A stretch of 7,863 nt of DNA from Ruminococcus sp. UBA5129. Its GTDB lineage: Bacteria; Bacillota; Clostridia; Oscillospirales; Ruminococcaceae. Both the position numbers and the translations under genes were made by a program. Under the pieces are notes generated by a model. That model was not told the DNA's origin and did no database searches. It saw nothing but the letters and a program-made list of their open reading frames with translations. Positions 1-5,252 of the stretch are shown here, in pieces. Numbering within the stretch: position 1 is the stretch's first letter; each line of letters opens with the position of its first letter. The stretch spans positions 6,312 through 14,174 of the forward strand of contig DHYN01000015.1 in assembly GCA_002414125.1 (NCBI GenBank), in the 5' to 3' direction.

Positions 1-174
1 TGTTTCAGACGGCGGATAAATTCTTCCACATCGTCCTTTGTCAAGGGATTTTTCCCCGACAAAGTGACTTGTGACGGAAAATAAATGACCGTCGATCTCA
101 TAGCTTGCTTCGCTTACGGGCTTATCTTTATATCGCTCGTTAAGTTCAGCAAAAGCTGCATCGTTTATTGTCAA
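1..174 (-). CDS. Small hypothetical protein, 5' part only (possible TnpW-like transposon protein)
   Basis: An open frame of 58 codons reads leftward from a TTG at 174-172 and leaves the window without a stop. The TTG is chosen because an in-frame TAG lies five codons upstream, no ATG or GTG is available in this frame, and the message has AAAGGAG four bases before the TTG. The protein begins MTINDAAFAELNERYKDK and continues with an Ile-Asp-Gly-His-Leu-Phe-Ser-Val segment, then a charged helix ending EEFIRRLK. Short proteins with a Y/F-x-V-x-S strand followed by a charged helix occur as TnpW-type accessory proteins of Clostridial transposons, and a recombinase fragment lies 1.3 kb away. The family call is weak. 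That this is a real coding sequence is better supported, by the ribosome binding site and the balanced amino acid composition. Confidence 0.55.
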   Translation of the reverse strand, partial: MTINDAAFAELNERYKDKPVSEASYEIDGHLFSVTSHFVGEKSLDKGRCGRIYPPSET

Positions 175-294
175 TTGTCTCCTTTCCGCCTACGATTATC
201 TATCTCTACACGCGAAACACCGCCTTTTGTCTATTCGCAGTGCGCACGAACTTTTTGTTGCATTTAAGTTTTTCAGTTCGACATTTTGTCCGGG

Positions 295-334
295 AAAATA
301 AAAAAGCTGCGGAGCGGAGAACGCTTCACAGCTT
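295..334 (-). terminator. Rho-independent terminator for the 416-973 gene
   Basis: Read on the minus strand, a 6-bp stem (AAGCTG/CAGCTT), one mismatch and a second 6-bp stem with one G-U pair enclose a five-base loop. They are followed by six T, one A and four T at 305-295. It lies 82 bases after the stop codon of the membrane protein gene and fits the end of that single-gene transcript. Confidence 0.75.
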
Positions 335-415
335 GTGGGGGACATTCAGTTTACTTTGGAAATTATTTGTCACTTTGCAAAAACAGAATGTTTCTTCATG
401 GTATTAGAGAATTGA

Positions 416-973
416 TTATTCGATTATTTCAATGGTGCTAATGATTTTTGACTTTTCATAAAACGTGATTTTGATAGGATAATAGTGTGGATAATGCGAA
501 TCACCAGTTATAGGATCAACAACCCAATCGCTATGATTAAGAGCATTATTATTGATGAGGTATTCCCACTGTTGTTCAGTGACATATAATTCAATGTAAT
601 TATTGTTATATGGAATCTTTATAGTTTTCGTTGAATTGGGATTGTTTATGGAATAATCTTTGGAAGCAATATAGTATTGATCGTTAATAGTTTCTTTTTT
701 ACCAATAAACAGGTCACTATAAAAATTAAATGATAAGAGAGTAACTATCAAAATGCTAATCAAATAATACATATACTCATATTTTATTATTTTTACCGAT
801 GATTTTAAACTATATATTATAAGAATAATCCCAGAAATAATACAAATTGAACACAATACAACATTACAGTAATAATACCAATCTCCATTGAAAGGCAAAA
901 AACTAAACAGGAGAAAAATTGTTAAACTTAACGAGAATACAATTATTCTAAGATGTTTATTTACTTTTCTCAT
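416..973 (-). CDS. Membrane protein with three N-terminal helices and an extracytoplasmic tail, function unknown
   Basis: This encodes 185 residues of no family I recognise. Three hydrophobic stretches, at about residues 8-28, 34-54 and 66-86, look like transmembrane helices. The rest (about 90-185) is polar, rich in Asn, Tyr and Ile, and probably a small beta-rich domain with a Trp-Glu-Tyr-Leu patch near 136 and a His/Tyr-rich patch (SHYPHYYP) near 160. The ATG at 973 is supported by AGGAG six bases upstream. The gene stands alone, with its promoter at 1032-1060 and terminator at 295-334. It is visibly much more AT-rich than the deacetylase or the desulfurase, with many ATA, TAT and AAT codons, which suggests it arrived by transfer. 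Similar small membrane proteins occur as prophage or mobile-element cargo, so a superinfection or immunity role is possible but not shown. Confidence 0.75.
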   Translation of the reverse strand: MRKVNKHLRIIVFSLSLTIFLLFSFLPFNGDWYYYCNVVLCSICIISGIILIIYSLKSSVKIIKYEYMYYLISILIVTLLSFNFYSDLFIGKKETINDQYYIASKDYSINNPNSTKTIKIPYNNNYIELYVTEQQWEYLINNNALNHSDWVVDPITGDSHYPHYYPIKITFYEKSKIISTIEIIE

Positions 974-1031
974 AATAATCTCCTAAAAATTAAAATCAAA
1001 GAAAAAGTTGATTACTGTCTTTCATACACAT

Positions 1032-1060
1032 ATTATACCACACCTCCATTGAAAAAGCAA
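1032..1060 (-). promoter_or_regulatory. Sigma-A type promoter of the 416-973 gene
   Basis: On the minus strand, TTGCTT (1060-1055), a 17-base spacer and TATAAT (1037-1032) form a good vegetative promoter about 60 bases before the ATG. The 16 bases CATACACATATTATAC (1023-1038, plus strand) recur exactly at 6093-6108 over the -10 box of the four-gene operon. Confidence 0.7.
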
Positions 1061-1311
1061 TAACCGTACTGAATAAAATACACACTTTCATAAAACTGCC
1101 TCCCAAACTGCACAATAACTGCGCCGTATCCAAGTAAAATGCTTGTAGAGCCGAGTGAGATAGAGAGAAGTCGCACAGCTCCAATTCGATTTACATCGGT
1201 AATCTCGCATTACATCACGCAAAAGGCTCTTGAACGTGTAGTACTTGATGATATTTAGCGTCAGATAAGCTCCTCGTGACATTCACATTTATTATAAGCT
1301 ACTTGATAAGC
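1061..1311. other. Region without a recognised gene
   Basis: About 250 bases upstream of the 416-973 promoter. On the minus strand an open frame of 64 codons (1282-1088) and an overlapping continuation exist, but neither has a ribosome binding site at its start. The translations are rich in Tyr, Cys, Arg and Trp and match no family I know. It is most likely decayed DNA, possibly the remnant of an insertion. Confidence 0.4.
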
Positions 1312-1356
1312 CATAAAAAAACAAGAGAAATGCCCTTGCAGATTAAGCAAGGGCAT
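1312..1356 (-). terminator. Strong hairpin, probable terminator of the deacetylase transcript
   Basis: ATGCCCTTGC (1330-1339) and GCAAGGGCAT (1347-1356) form a perfect 10-bp stem with a 7-base loop. On the minus strand it is followed by TTTCTCTTG and then seven T, so termination would act on leftward transcripts. The deacetylase stop is 190 bases away and no closer terminator is visible. There is no T run on the plus side. The interrupted T tract makes it less than ideal. Confidence 0.55.
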
Positions 1357-1439
1357 ATACCAAAACATTAAGCTTGATACTCAAAAGCTATTTTGTTTGA
1401 TTGAAGGATAGATTACTACCCATAATTGCAGCTTACGAG

Positions 1440-1529
1440 AGGCGTATGATGCGGAACAATCTGCTGAATTTTGCGGAATTTGAGCGTGAGACTATTGCCG
1501 CGCGTGTGGCTGATGCGTTTCAGACAAGT
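1440..1529 (+). pseudogene. Internal fragment of a serine recombinase
   Basis: The plus frame reads MMRNNLLNFAEFERE, then TIAARVADAFQT. This matches the conserved end of the catalytic domain of large serine recombinases, where an M-x-N-x-L-L-x-F-A-x-F-E-R-E-x-x-x-x-R-x-x-D segment forms the long E helix. Only about 30 codons remain. The catalytic N-terminal Ser region is not present upstream, and after Gln-Thr the frame loses similarity at about 1530, just 16 bases from the end of the oppositely oriented deacetylase gene. The fragment was therefore probably cut off by an insertion or deletion whose boundary lies near 1530. No promoter or ribosome binding site goes with it. Confidence 0.7.
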
Positions 1530-1545
1530 TTTTCATTCTTTTCTA

Positions 1546-2844
1546 TTAAGTCTGTCCGTCTCTATCGATTTCGACTATATTCATTTCCTTGAGCAAAGCT
1601 CTCTTCATGAGACATAGATCAAATACATCCAGTTTATTGTCCTCACAAAAATCAGCAGCTTTCCAATCAGCAAGTTTGACATCCGGTACAGCAAGTAACC
1701 ATTTTTGAAACGTAACAACATCTGCAACATTAAATTCTTTGTCGTTATTTACATCACCCATAACTGTTTCAGAATTTTCAGCTTTTGTGAGAATTTTTGC
1801 ATGACTCAAAATAATTTCTCCGCTGTACGCTGCGACTGCGATTCCGTCCAGATCGCCATAGCTGATGTCAAGTTGCTTTAATGCTGAATTAATATCTTCC
1901 GCCAGAAAAACGGCTTTCTCTCCGTTAAAATAGAATGGCTGGATCGGATGCCAGATCGATGGCGTGGAAGACCACCTTTGCAGTGCGATCACAGGCGGAT
2001 AGCCTGTCCCACTTGTATAATTCAGCTCTATCGCATAATCATCTCCCAAATCACTCAGCAAGGTTTGATCGAGAGGAATGCAATCGGTCTTTTCAGATAC
2101 AATTTCCAGCTTTTTCTGATAATCCGCACAAGGATATTTTGCGACATTGGAATATAGAATATTGTCCTTCGGAGTTTCTCCCTGCCGTTCAAACAATTCT
2201 GTCAACGTGACAAATTCATAGCCTTGTTCCACAAGCTGCGGCATAACAATTTTTAAGGCATCCACCGTCTGCTGATTTCCGGCAGCATCGTGCAGGAGGA
2301 CGATCACACCGTCTTTTGCTCCGTTCATAATATAATCGGCACGTTCTTGTGCGGTGACATTTTCCATATAGTCCTGACAATCAATTCCACAGATAAACGG
2401 TAAATCTACGGCGTCATAAAGACCTTCACTGACATCAATGAACGGCGGTCGGAAAAATCTGGTCGGCTCACCAATGATTTCTGTTACCTTATCATCGACA
2501 TAGGAGATCTCTGCTTTGATTTCCTCTTCTGACATTTTAGACATATTGCCGTGCGTTTTAGAATGGTTGTCAATTTCCATTCCCATGTCGTAAGCACGTT
2601 TGACAGACTGTGCACTTTCTTCATTGATATTATTACCAATCAGGAAAAAGGAGGCTTTGGCATTGTATTCCTCCAGAATGTCTAAAACATCGTTGGTCGT
2701 GGTGGTATTGGGACCATCATCAAAAGTCAAAGCGATCAGCTTTGTTTCTTTTGTTTCGGCAGAAACTTTTACAAACGGTACGCAGTTTATCAGCATCGCA
2801 GCCGCTAATGCCGATGATATTACAGAAGATATTATTTTATGCAT
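1546..2844 (-). CDS. Secreted CE4-type polysaccharide deacetylase with C-terminal dockerin
   Basis: 432 residues. A signal peptide (1-29, cleavage after Val-Ser-Ala) is followed by a NodB-type deacetylase domain (about 35-220): motif 1 TFDDGP (40-45, with the base and metal Asp pair), motif 2 HSKTH (94-98), motif 3 RPP (132-134) and LLHD (183-186). The enzyme should remove acetyl groups from cell-wall or plant polysaccharide (peptidoglycan, chitin or xylan; which one cannot be read here). Residues 225-357 form an unrecognised module rich in Tyr and Trp, possibly carbohydrate-binding. Residues 363-418 carry two calcium-loop repeats (GDVNNDKEFNVADVVTF, and a second with DFCEDNKLDVFD), i.e. a type I dockerin that would dock the enzyme on a scaffoldin. 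The ATG at 2844 is preferred, eight bases after GAGG; an ATG at 2850 and a GTG at 2853 lie too close to the ribosome binding site. It is transcribed alone from the promoter at 2879-2907. Confidence 0.93.
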   Translation of the reverse strand: MHKIISSVISSALAAAMLINCVPFVKVSAETKETKLIALTFDDGPNTTTTNDVLDILEEYNAKASFFLIGNNINEESAQSVKRAYDMGMEIDNHSKTHGNMSKMSEEEIKAEISYVDDKVTEIIGEPTRFFRPPFIDVSEGLYDAVDLPFICGIDCQDYMENVTAQERADYIMNGAKDGVIVLLHDAAGNQQTVDALKIVMPQLVEQGYEFVTLTELFERQGETPKDNILYSNVAKYPCADYQKKLEIVSEKTDCIPLDQTLLSDLGDDYAIELNYTSGTGYPPVIALQRWSSTPSIWHPIQPFYFNGEKAVFLAEDINSALKQLDISYGDLDGIAVAAYSGEIILSHAKILTKAENSETVMGDVNNDKEFNVADVVTFQKWLLAVPDVKLADWKAADFCEDNKLDVFDLCLMKRALLKEMNIVEIDRDGQT

Positions 2845-2877
2845 AAACATCACCTCAAAAATCTCTTGATATGTTTT

Positions 2878-2912
2878 TATTATACACCATTTAGCCGGAA
2901 ATGTAAAGGGGG
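2878..2912. repeat. 35-bp promoter repeat, copy A
   Basis: Matches 6101-6135 at 32 of 35 positions. It begins TATTATACACCATTT and ends GAAATGTAAAGG followed by GGG. It contains the whole minus-strand promoter of the deacetylase and, on the plus strand, ends in a purine-rich ribosome-binding-site-like run directly before a dockerin-like fragment. Confidence 0.8.
2879..2907 (-). promoter_or_regulatory. Promoter of the dockerin deacetylase gene
   Basis: On the minus strand, TTTACA (2907-2902), 17 bases and TATAAT (2884-2879). The spacer holds an imperfect palindrome (CATTT...AAATG, 2888-2903), which is a candidate regulator site. The same architecture occurs at 6102-6130. Confidence 0.75.
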
Positions 2913-3013
2913 TGAATTACGAGCTGTTCGACTACAATGACGACGGTCTGATCGACGCAATTGATGCATCGAAGATGCTCCGTGAAATTAAGGACAAACT
3001 GACCGCCCGATGA
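2912..3013 (+). pseudogene. Short dockerin/EF-hand-like reading frame, probably a gene remnant
   Basis: A 33-codon frame from a GTG at 2912 to TGA at 3013. It contains DYNDDGLIDAIDASKMLREI, a canonical dockerin-type calcium loop (Asp1, Asn3, Asp5, Gly6, Asp12) with its following helix. A dockerin needs two such repeats and a host protein, and neither is present, so this is either the 3' end of a lost gene or a fragment. The stop overlaps the ATG of the next frame (ATGA at 3010-3013), showing that the two were once translated in tandem. The GTG sits inside the GGGGGTG run, so it has no good ribosome binding site, and the start is arbitrary. The deacetylase reads away on the other strand. Confidence 0.5.
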
Positions 3014-3165
3014 CAACGCTCCTGTTTCTTCTGAGATGCAAACAGCTCGGTCTTTCAGTGACTGAGCTGGATTTGCTTACAATTGGTTTGATTAATGATA
3101 TGCTCAACGAATGTGCCAATGATTACTGTGAATACGGGAATCAGGCTGATATGGATGCTTTCTGA
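3010..3165 (+). CDS. Short protein resembling a phage tail assembly chaperone (GT type), possible remnant
   Basis: 51 codons, ATG overlapping the previous stop as ATGA, ending TGA at 3163-3165. The protein contains LRCKQLGLSVTELDLLTIG, then LINDMLNECANDYCEY and a final QADMDAF. This order (R-x-K-Q-L-G-L-S-x-x-E-L-D-x-L-T-x-G, then N-D-M, then an acidic-aromatic stretch and Q-A-D-x-D-x-F at the end) is how I recall the second tail-assembly-chaperone product of siphophages and prophages of Clostridia, which lies between the tail tube and tape-measure genes. No tail tube or tape measure follows here, so it is probably phage debris although the frame itself is intact. The identification rests on remembered sequence pattern and not on an alignment. 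Confidence 0.5.
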   Translation: MTTLLFLLRCKQLGLSVTELDLLTIGLINDMLNECANDYCEYGNQADMDAF

Positions 3166-3179
3166 TTTTTATTCAGAAA
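3159..3179. terminator. Weak hairpin between convergent frames
   Basis: TTTCTGA (3159-3165) and TCAGAAA (3173-3179) form a 7-bp stem around a T-rich loop, over the stop codons of the plus-strand frame ending at 3165 and the cupin gene ending at 3169. It is short and AT-rich, so it could be a weak bidirectional terminator or chance. Confidence 0.25.
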
Positions 3180-3525
3180 CAATTCCATCATCAGCGGTGT
3201 ATGCTTCAAGAGAATTTTCTTTCACCTGAATGCAGGCATAACTAATTGCAGAATCATTTCCCGCAAAGAACTGTCTCTTTGCTTCCGGAGAAATTCTGAG
3301 CCAGTCTCCCGCATTCAACTCCACGGTTTCGCCATCAATTTCAGCTTTTCCATTACCTGCGAGAATCACATAGATCTCTTCGTTCTGCTTATGATAATGC
3401 ACAAAAGGAACACACGCACCTGCAGGCAAATTATTAACACTAATTTCTGCACCTGTCAGAGCAAGTTTATCATGAAGCTCTGTTCTTGCGTCCTGCGTAA
3501 CACTTACTTTACTGAATTTTCTCAT
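3169..3525 (-). CDS. Small single-domain cupin protein
   Basis: 118 residues, one cupin barrel. Motif 1 is Gly36 followed by HYH (43-45), Glu49/Glu50 and Gly57. Motif 2 is GDWLRISP (73-80), but the His that normally completes the metal site is replaced by Gln85 in KRQFF. This His-to-Gln form occurs, as far as I recall, in a small cupin group with a C-terminus like this one (ENSLEAYT). It may still bind metal through two His and Glu; catalytic activity is unproven. The ATG at 3525 is chosen because GGAGG lies eight bases upstream; the longer frame to 3705 would run through the promoter and operators and is not credible. The gene is divergent from an Rrf2-type regulator and shares its palindromic sites, so it is probably the regulator's target. 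Confidence 0.87.
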   Translation of the reverse strand: MRKFSKVSVTQDARTELHDKLALTGAEISVNNLPAGACVPFVHYHKQNEEIYVILAGNGKAEIDGETVELNAGDWLRISPEAKRQFFAGNDSAISYACIQVKENSLEAYTADDGIVSE

Positions 3526-3554
3526 AATAGTAACCTCCATTAAATAATTTGTAG

Positions 3555-3575
3555 TTGTAACCGTTTTTATTACAA
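3555..3575. promoter_or_regulatory. Operator copy 1, TTGTAA-N9-TTACAA
   Basis: A perfect palindrome over the predicted cupin transcription start, with arms TTGTAA (3555-3560) and TTACAA (3570-3575). Its centre is 42 bases from copy 2, four helical turns, so the two sites face the same side of the DNA. Confidence 0.7.
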
Positions 3576-3579
3576 CAAT

Positions 3580-3608
3580 ATGATAACACGTATTTGTTGT
3601 AATGTCAA
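3580..3608 (-). promoter_or_regulatory. Promoter of the cupin gene
   Basis: On the minus strand, consensus TTGACA (3608-3603), a 17-base spacer and TATCAT (3585-3580). Start of transcription is expected near 3573. The -35 box lies inside operator copy 2 and the start inside copy 1, which is the geometry of repression. Confidence 0.75.
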
Positions 3609-3617
3609 TAGTTACAT
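3597..3617. promoter_or_regulatory. Operator copy 2, TTGTAA-N9-TTACAT
   Basis: Covers the cupin -35 box with one arm mismatch. A 20-base stretch here is the reverse complement of that in copy 3, with 19 of 20 identical, including the spacer. Confidence 0.7.
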
Positions 3618-3656
3618 CTCGATTTTGTATATTTGCACAATTTCGTGGATATTTCA

Positions 3657-3677
3657 TTGTAACTGTTGACATTACAA
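3657..3677. promoter_or_regulatory. Operator copy 3, TTGTAA-N9-TTACAA
   Basis: A perfect palindrome covering the -35 box of the Rrf2 gene, which predicts autoregulation. It is the inverted near-copy of copy 2. Confidence 0.7.
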
Positions 3678-3694
3678 CTAAAATGTGATACAAT
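3666..3694 (+). promoter_or_regulatory. Promoter of the Rrf2-type regulator gene
   Basis: TTGACA (3666-3671), a 17-base spacer and TACAAT (3689-3694). A GGGAGG ribosome binding site (3711-3716) and the ATG at 3724 follow. Confidence 0.8.
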
Positions 3695-3723
3695 GTGATT
3701 ATCATTACGAGGGAGGTTCTTAA

Positions 3724-4146
3724 ATGCAGTTTTCATCAAGATTTACAATTGCTACGCACATTTTATTGTGTATTGAAACTTTTAAGGACGATTACAAGGT
3801 CACATCCAATCTTCTCGCAGGAAGCATAAATACAAATCCTGTCATTGTCAGAAATATATTAGGATTGTTGTCATCTGCGGGAATTGTTGAGATAAAAGCC
3901 GGAGTAGGAGGCGCTTCTTTGTCAAAATCGCCGAATGAAATAACCTTATTGGAGATTTTTAAAGCGGTTGAAAAGGAAGAATCACTTTTTCATTTTCATG
4001 AAAATCCTAATCCGCAGTGTCCTGTCGGAAGAACCGTTCATAGTGTAATGGATGGAAAACTTGATAATATACAATCTGCAATGGAAAATGAAATGGCGAA
4101 AATCACCTTGAAACAGTTAATTGAAGAAACAAAAGAACAAATATAG
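3724..4146 (+). CDS. Rrf2-family transcriptional regulator (YwnA-like)
   Basis: 140 residues, the usual Rrf2 length. An N-terminal winged helix-turn-helix (about 1-70) has the family pattern: FSSRFTIATHILL, a recognition region with INTNPVIVRNILGLLSSAGIV (two helices), and the wing AGVGGASLSKSPNEITLLEI. The C-terminal part carries NPNPQCPVG (94-102) and a dimerisation helix. The three-Cys cluster that holds an Fe-S centre in IscR and NsrR is absent. Only Cys16 and Cys99 exist, so it is not of the Fe-S type; Cys99 in the NPxCPVG motif, or a Cys16/Cys99 pair, could sense thiol stress as other non-Fe-S Rrf2 members do. It is divergent from the cupin gene with three shared palindromes, so it probably represses both the cupin gene and itself. 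Confidence 0.92.
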   Translation: MQFSSRFTIATHILLCIETFKDDYKVTSNLLAGSINTNPVIVRNILGLLSSAGIVEIKAGVGGASLSKSPNEITLLEIFKAVEKEESLFHFHENPNPQCPVGRTVHSVMDGKLDNIQSAMENEMAKITLKQLIEETKEQI

Positions 4147-4170
4147 TATTACAAATTAGAAATGTATATT

Positions 4171-4198
4171 AAGCACTTGCTGTGGCAGGTGCTTTTTT
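4171..4198 (+). terminator. Rho-independent terminator of the Rrf2 gene
   Basis: A 10-bp stem with one G-U pair (AAGCACTTGC / GCAGGTGCTT, loop TGTG) followed by a run of six T that starts within the stem. It lies 24 bases after the stop codon. Confidence 0.9.
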
Positions 4199-4234
4199 CA
4201 TGCCATCATGGAGGAGGTTAACCACATGGCATGA
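4198..4234. repeat. Inverted repeat enclosing a ribosome-binding-site-like run
   Basis: TCATGCCAT (4198-4206) and ATGGCATGA (4226-4234) are exact 9-bp inverted repeats. Between them lie GGAGGAGG and the palindrome GGTTAACC (4217-4224). The right arm contains an ATG that stops after two codons (ATG GCA TGA), so it may be the leader of a deleted gene. Confidence 0.5.
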
Positions 4235-4254
4235 CTAGGAATGCGTTGGAAACG

Positions 4255-4284
4255 TAAAAAATGAGCGATTTTTATATCGCTCAT
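4255..4284 (-). terminator. Rho-independent terminator of the four-gene operon
   Basis: A perfect 9-bp stem (ATGAGCGAT 4261-4269, ATCGCTCAT 4276-4284) with a 6-base loop. On the minus strand it is followed by six T. It begins 22 bases beyond the stop of the zinc-ribbon gene. On the plus side only a short T run follows, so it mainly serves leftward transcription. Confidence 0.87.
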
Positions 4285-4306
4285 TTAGCTTCGTATACTG
4301 AAATTT

Positions 4307-4564
4307 TTATGCTTTCTGCCACCTCTTCAATGTTGGAAACAACTTTGTGCAGTGTTCTTTCATTTCATTGTTAGTCATTCCTGCCTGCGCGCCATATTGT
4401 GAACACATTTCAATATACTTTTCCATGCTTACTTTGTCGATAAACTCGCCATCGGTAAAACAATATTTACAGTAATCCTGACTGGTACTGCCGTCCTTAT
4501 TTGTGCCTAATTGTTCATCTGATATAATAGGCATTCCGCAGCTTTGACATATTCTGTTTTTCAT
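4307..4564 (-). CDS. Small zinc-ribbon protein (Zn_ribbon_2 type)
   Basis: 85 residues. Cys6-x-x-Cys9 (CQSCGMP) and Cys32-x-x-Cys35 (YCKYCFTDG) form a four-Cys zinc ribbon. After it come GTNKDGS between the two pairs, a helix beginning SMEKYIEMC and the typical end FPTLKRW. This arrangement is that of the putative zinc-ribbon domain family found in many Firmicutes and Bacteroidetes, whose function is not known to me. The ATG at 4564 follows GGAGG by nine bases. It is the last gene of the minus-strand operon, 53 bases after the DUF1349 gene, and the operon terminator follows directly. Confidence 0.88.
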   Translation of the reverse strand: MKNRICQSCGMPIISDEQLGTNKDGSTSQDYCKYCFTDGEFIDKVSMEKYIEMCSQYGAQAGMTNNEMKEHCTKLFPTLKRWQKA

Positions 4565-4617
4565 TTTTTATTACCTCCGTAAATTCTGATTCGTTTAAGT
4601 CCTATATATCATATTTT

Positions 4618-5223
4618 CTATTCTGCATCAGGCTGCTGTCCGTCATGTGCTGACCATTTGCATTCTGTTATGTCCATATGCGTAAATGTAGCCTTAAATG
4701 ACGAATTTTCCGGGCTGCACGCATATAATCCAAAGCTAATTTCATTGACAGCTTCCCACATATGACATACTCGCATTTGAGAAAAATTGATCCCGTCCTC
4801 AGAACATTCAATGCAGAAATCATCTTCTCTGCGACTAAAGCGATACCACATTGATTTTATGGAAGCATCAATTACTGTTGTCGCCCAGTCTGAATAGCCG
4901 TGATTGGTCACAACGCTGCCTAAATGCTGAATTTTATCATTCTCATATTCAATAGAGCACTTTAACCAATTATCGCTGTCAAGATACATGACAACTCCGC
5001 ACTGGTCAAAACGGTGTTTACTTTCAAATTCAGTTTTTACTATGAATGAAAAATACTTTTCCGAAGTTTTCATTTGTAATACAGGAGCATTATCATTTCT
5101 AAAATGATAGTACGTTCTTTGCCACAAATCTGTGTGCGGTTTCGTGACCATCTCTATCTTATCAGCCGTAATATTGTAATGCTCAGGCTCTCTTGTCCAT
5201 TCTAATTTTTTAACATCAAACAT
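4618..5223 (-). CDS. DUF1349 family protein (concanavalin-like fold)
   Basis: 201 residues, the normal size for DUF1349 proteins, which have a lectin-like beta-sandwich and were likened to yeast 'regulation of enolase' proteins. Recognisable segments are FDQCGVVMYLDSDNWLKCSI (about 78-97), then LGSVVTNHGYSDWAT, then CIECSEDGINF and a final GLYACSPENSSF. There is no signal peptide, so it is cytoplasmic. A carbohydrate-binding or glycan-related role is suggested by the fold only. The ATG at 5223 is chosen because TTTGGAGG lies just upstream; a TTG at 5235 is itself part of that ribosome binding site. It follows the Nudix gene by 29 bases in one operon. Confidence 0.85.
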   Translation of the reverse strand: MFDVKKLEWTREPEHYNITADKIEMVTKPHTDLWQRTYYHFRNDNAPVLQMKTSEKYFSFIVKTEFESKHRFDQCGVVMYLDSDNWLKCSIEYENDKIQHLGSVVTNHGYSDWATTVIDASIKSMWYRFSRREDDFCIECSEDGINFSQMRVCHMWEAVNEISFGLYACSPENSSFKATFTHMDITECKWSAHDGQQPDAE

Positions 5224-5252
5224 TGTTTCCTCCAAAGTTTATGACTTTCAAA

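Noticed and set aside
85..407. Plus-strand frames at the left end
   Set aside because: The first overlaps the better-supported minus-strand TTG gene, the second runs through a clear minus-strand terminator, and neither has a ribosome binding site.
1088..1282. 64-codon minus-strand frame as a gene
   Set aside because: No ribosome binding site and no recognisable domain; the Cys/Tyr/Arg/Trp-rich composition looks like non-coding translation.
1935..2210. Plus-strand frames inside the deacetylase gene
   Set aside because: They are antisense to a well-supported gene with clear domains and have no start signals.
3555..3677. Repeated palindromes as a CRISPR array
   Set aside because: Spacing is unequal (42 and 60 bases), the third copy is inverted, and the sites match promoter boxes; they are operators.
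3526..3705. N-terminal extension of the cupin gene to an ATG at 3705
   Set aside because: It would run through both divergent promoters and three operators, while the ATG at 3525 has an ideal ribosome binding site. The extension translates to Thr/Ile/Val-rich sequence without domain similarity.
4261..4284. 9-bp perfect stem as a recombination site
   Set aside because: Position just after the operon's last gene and the following T run identify it as a terminator.
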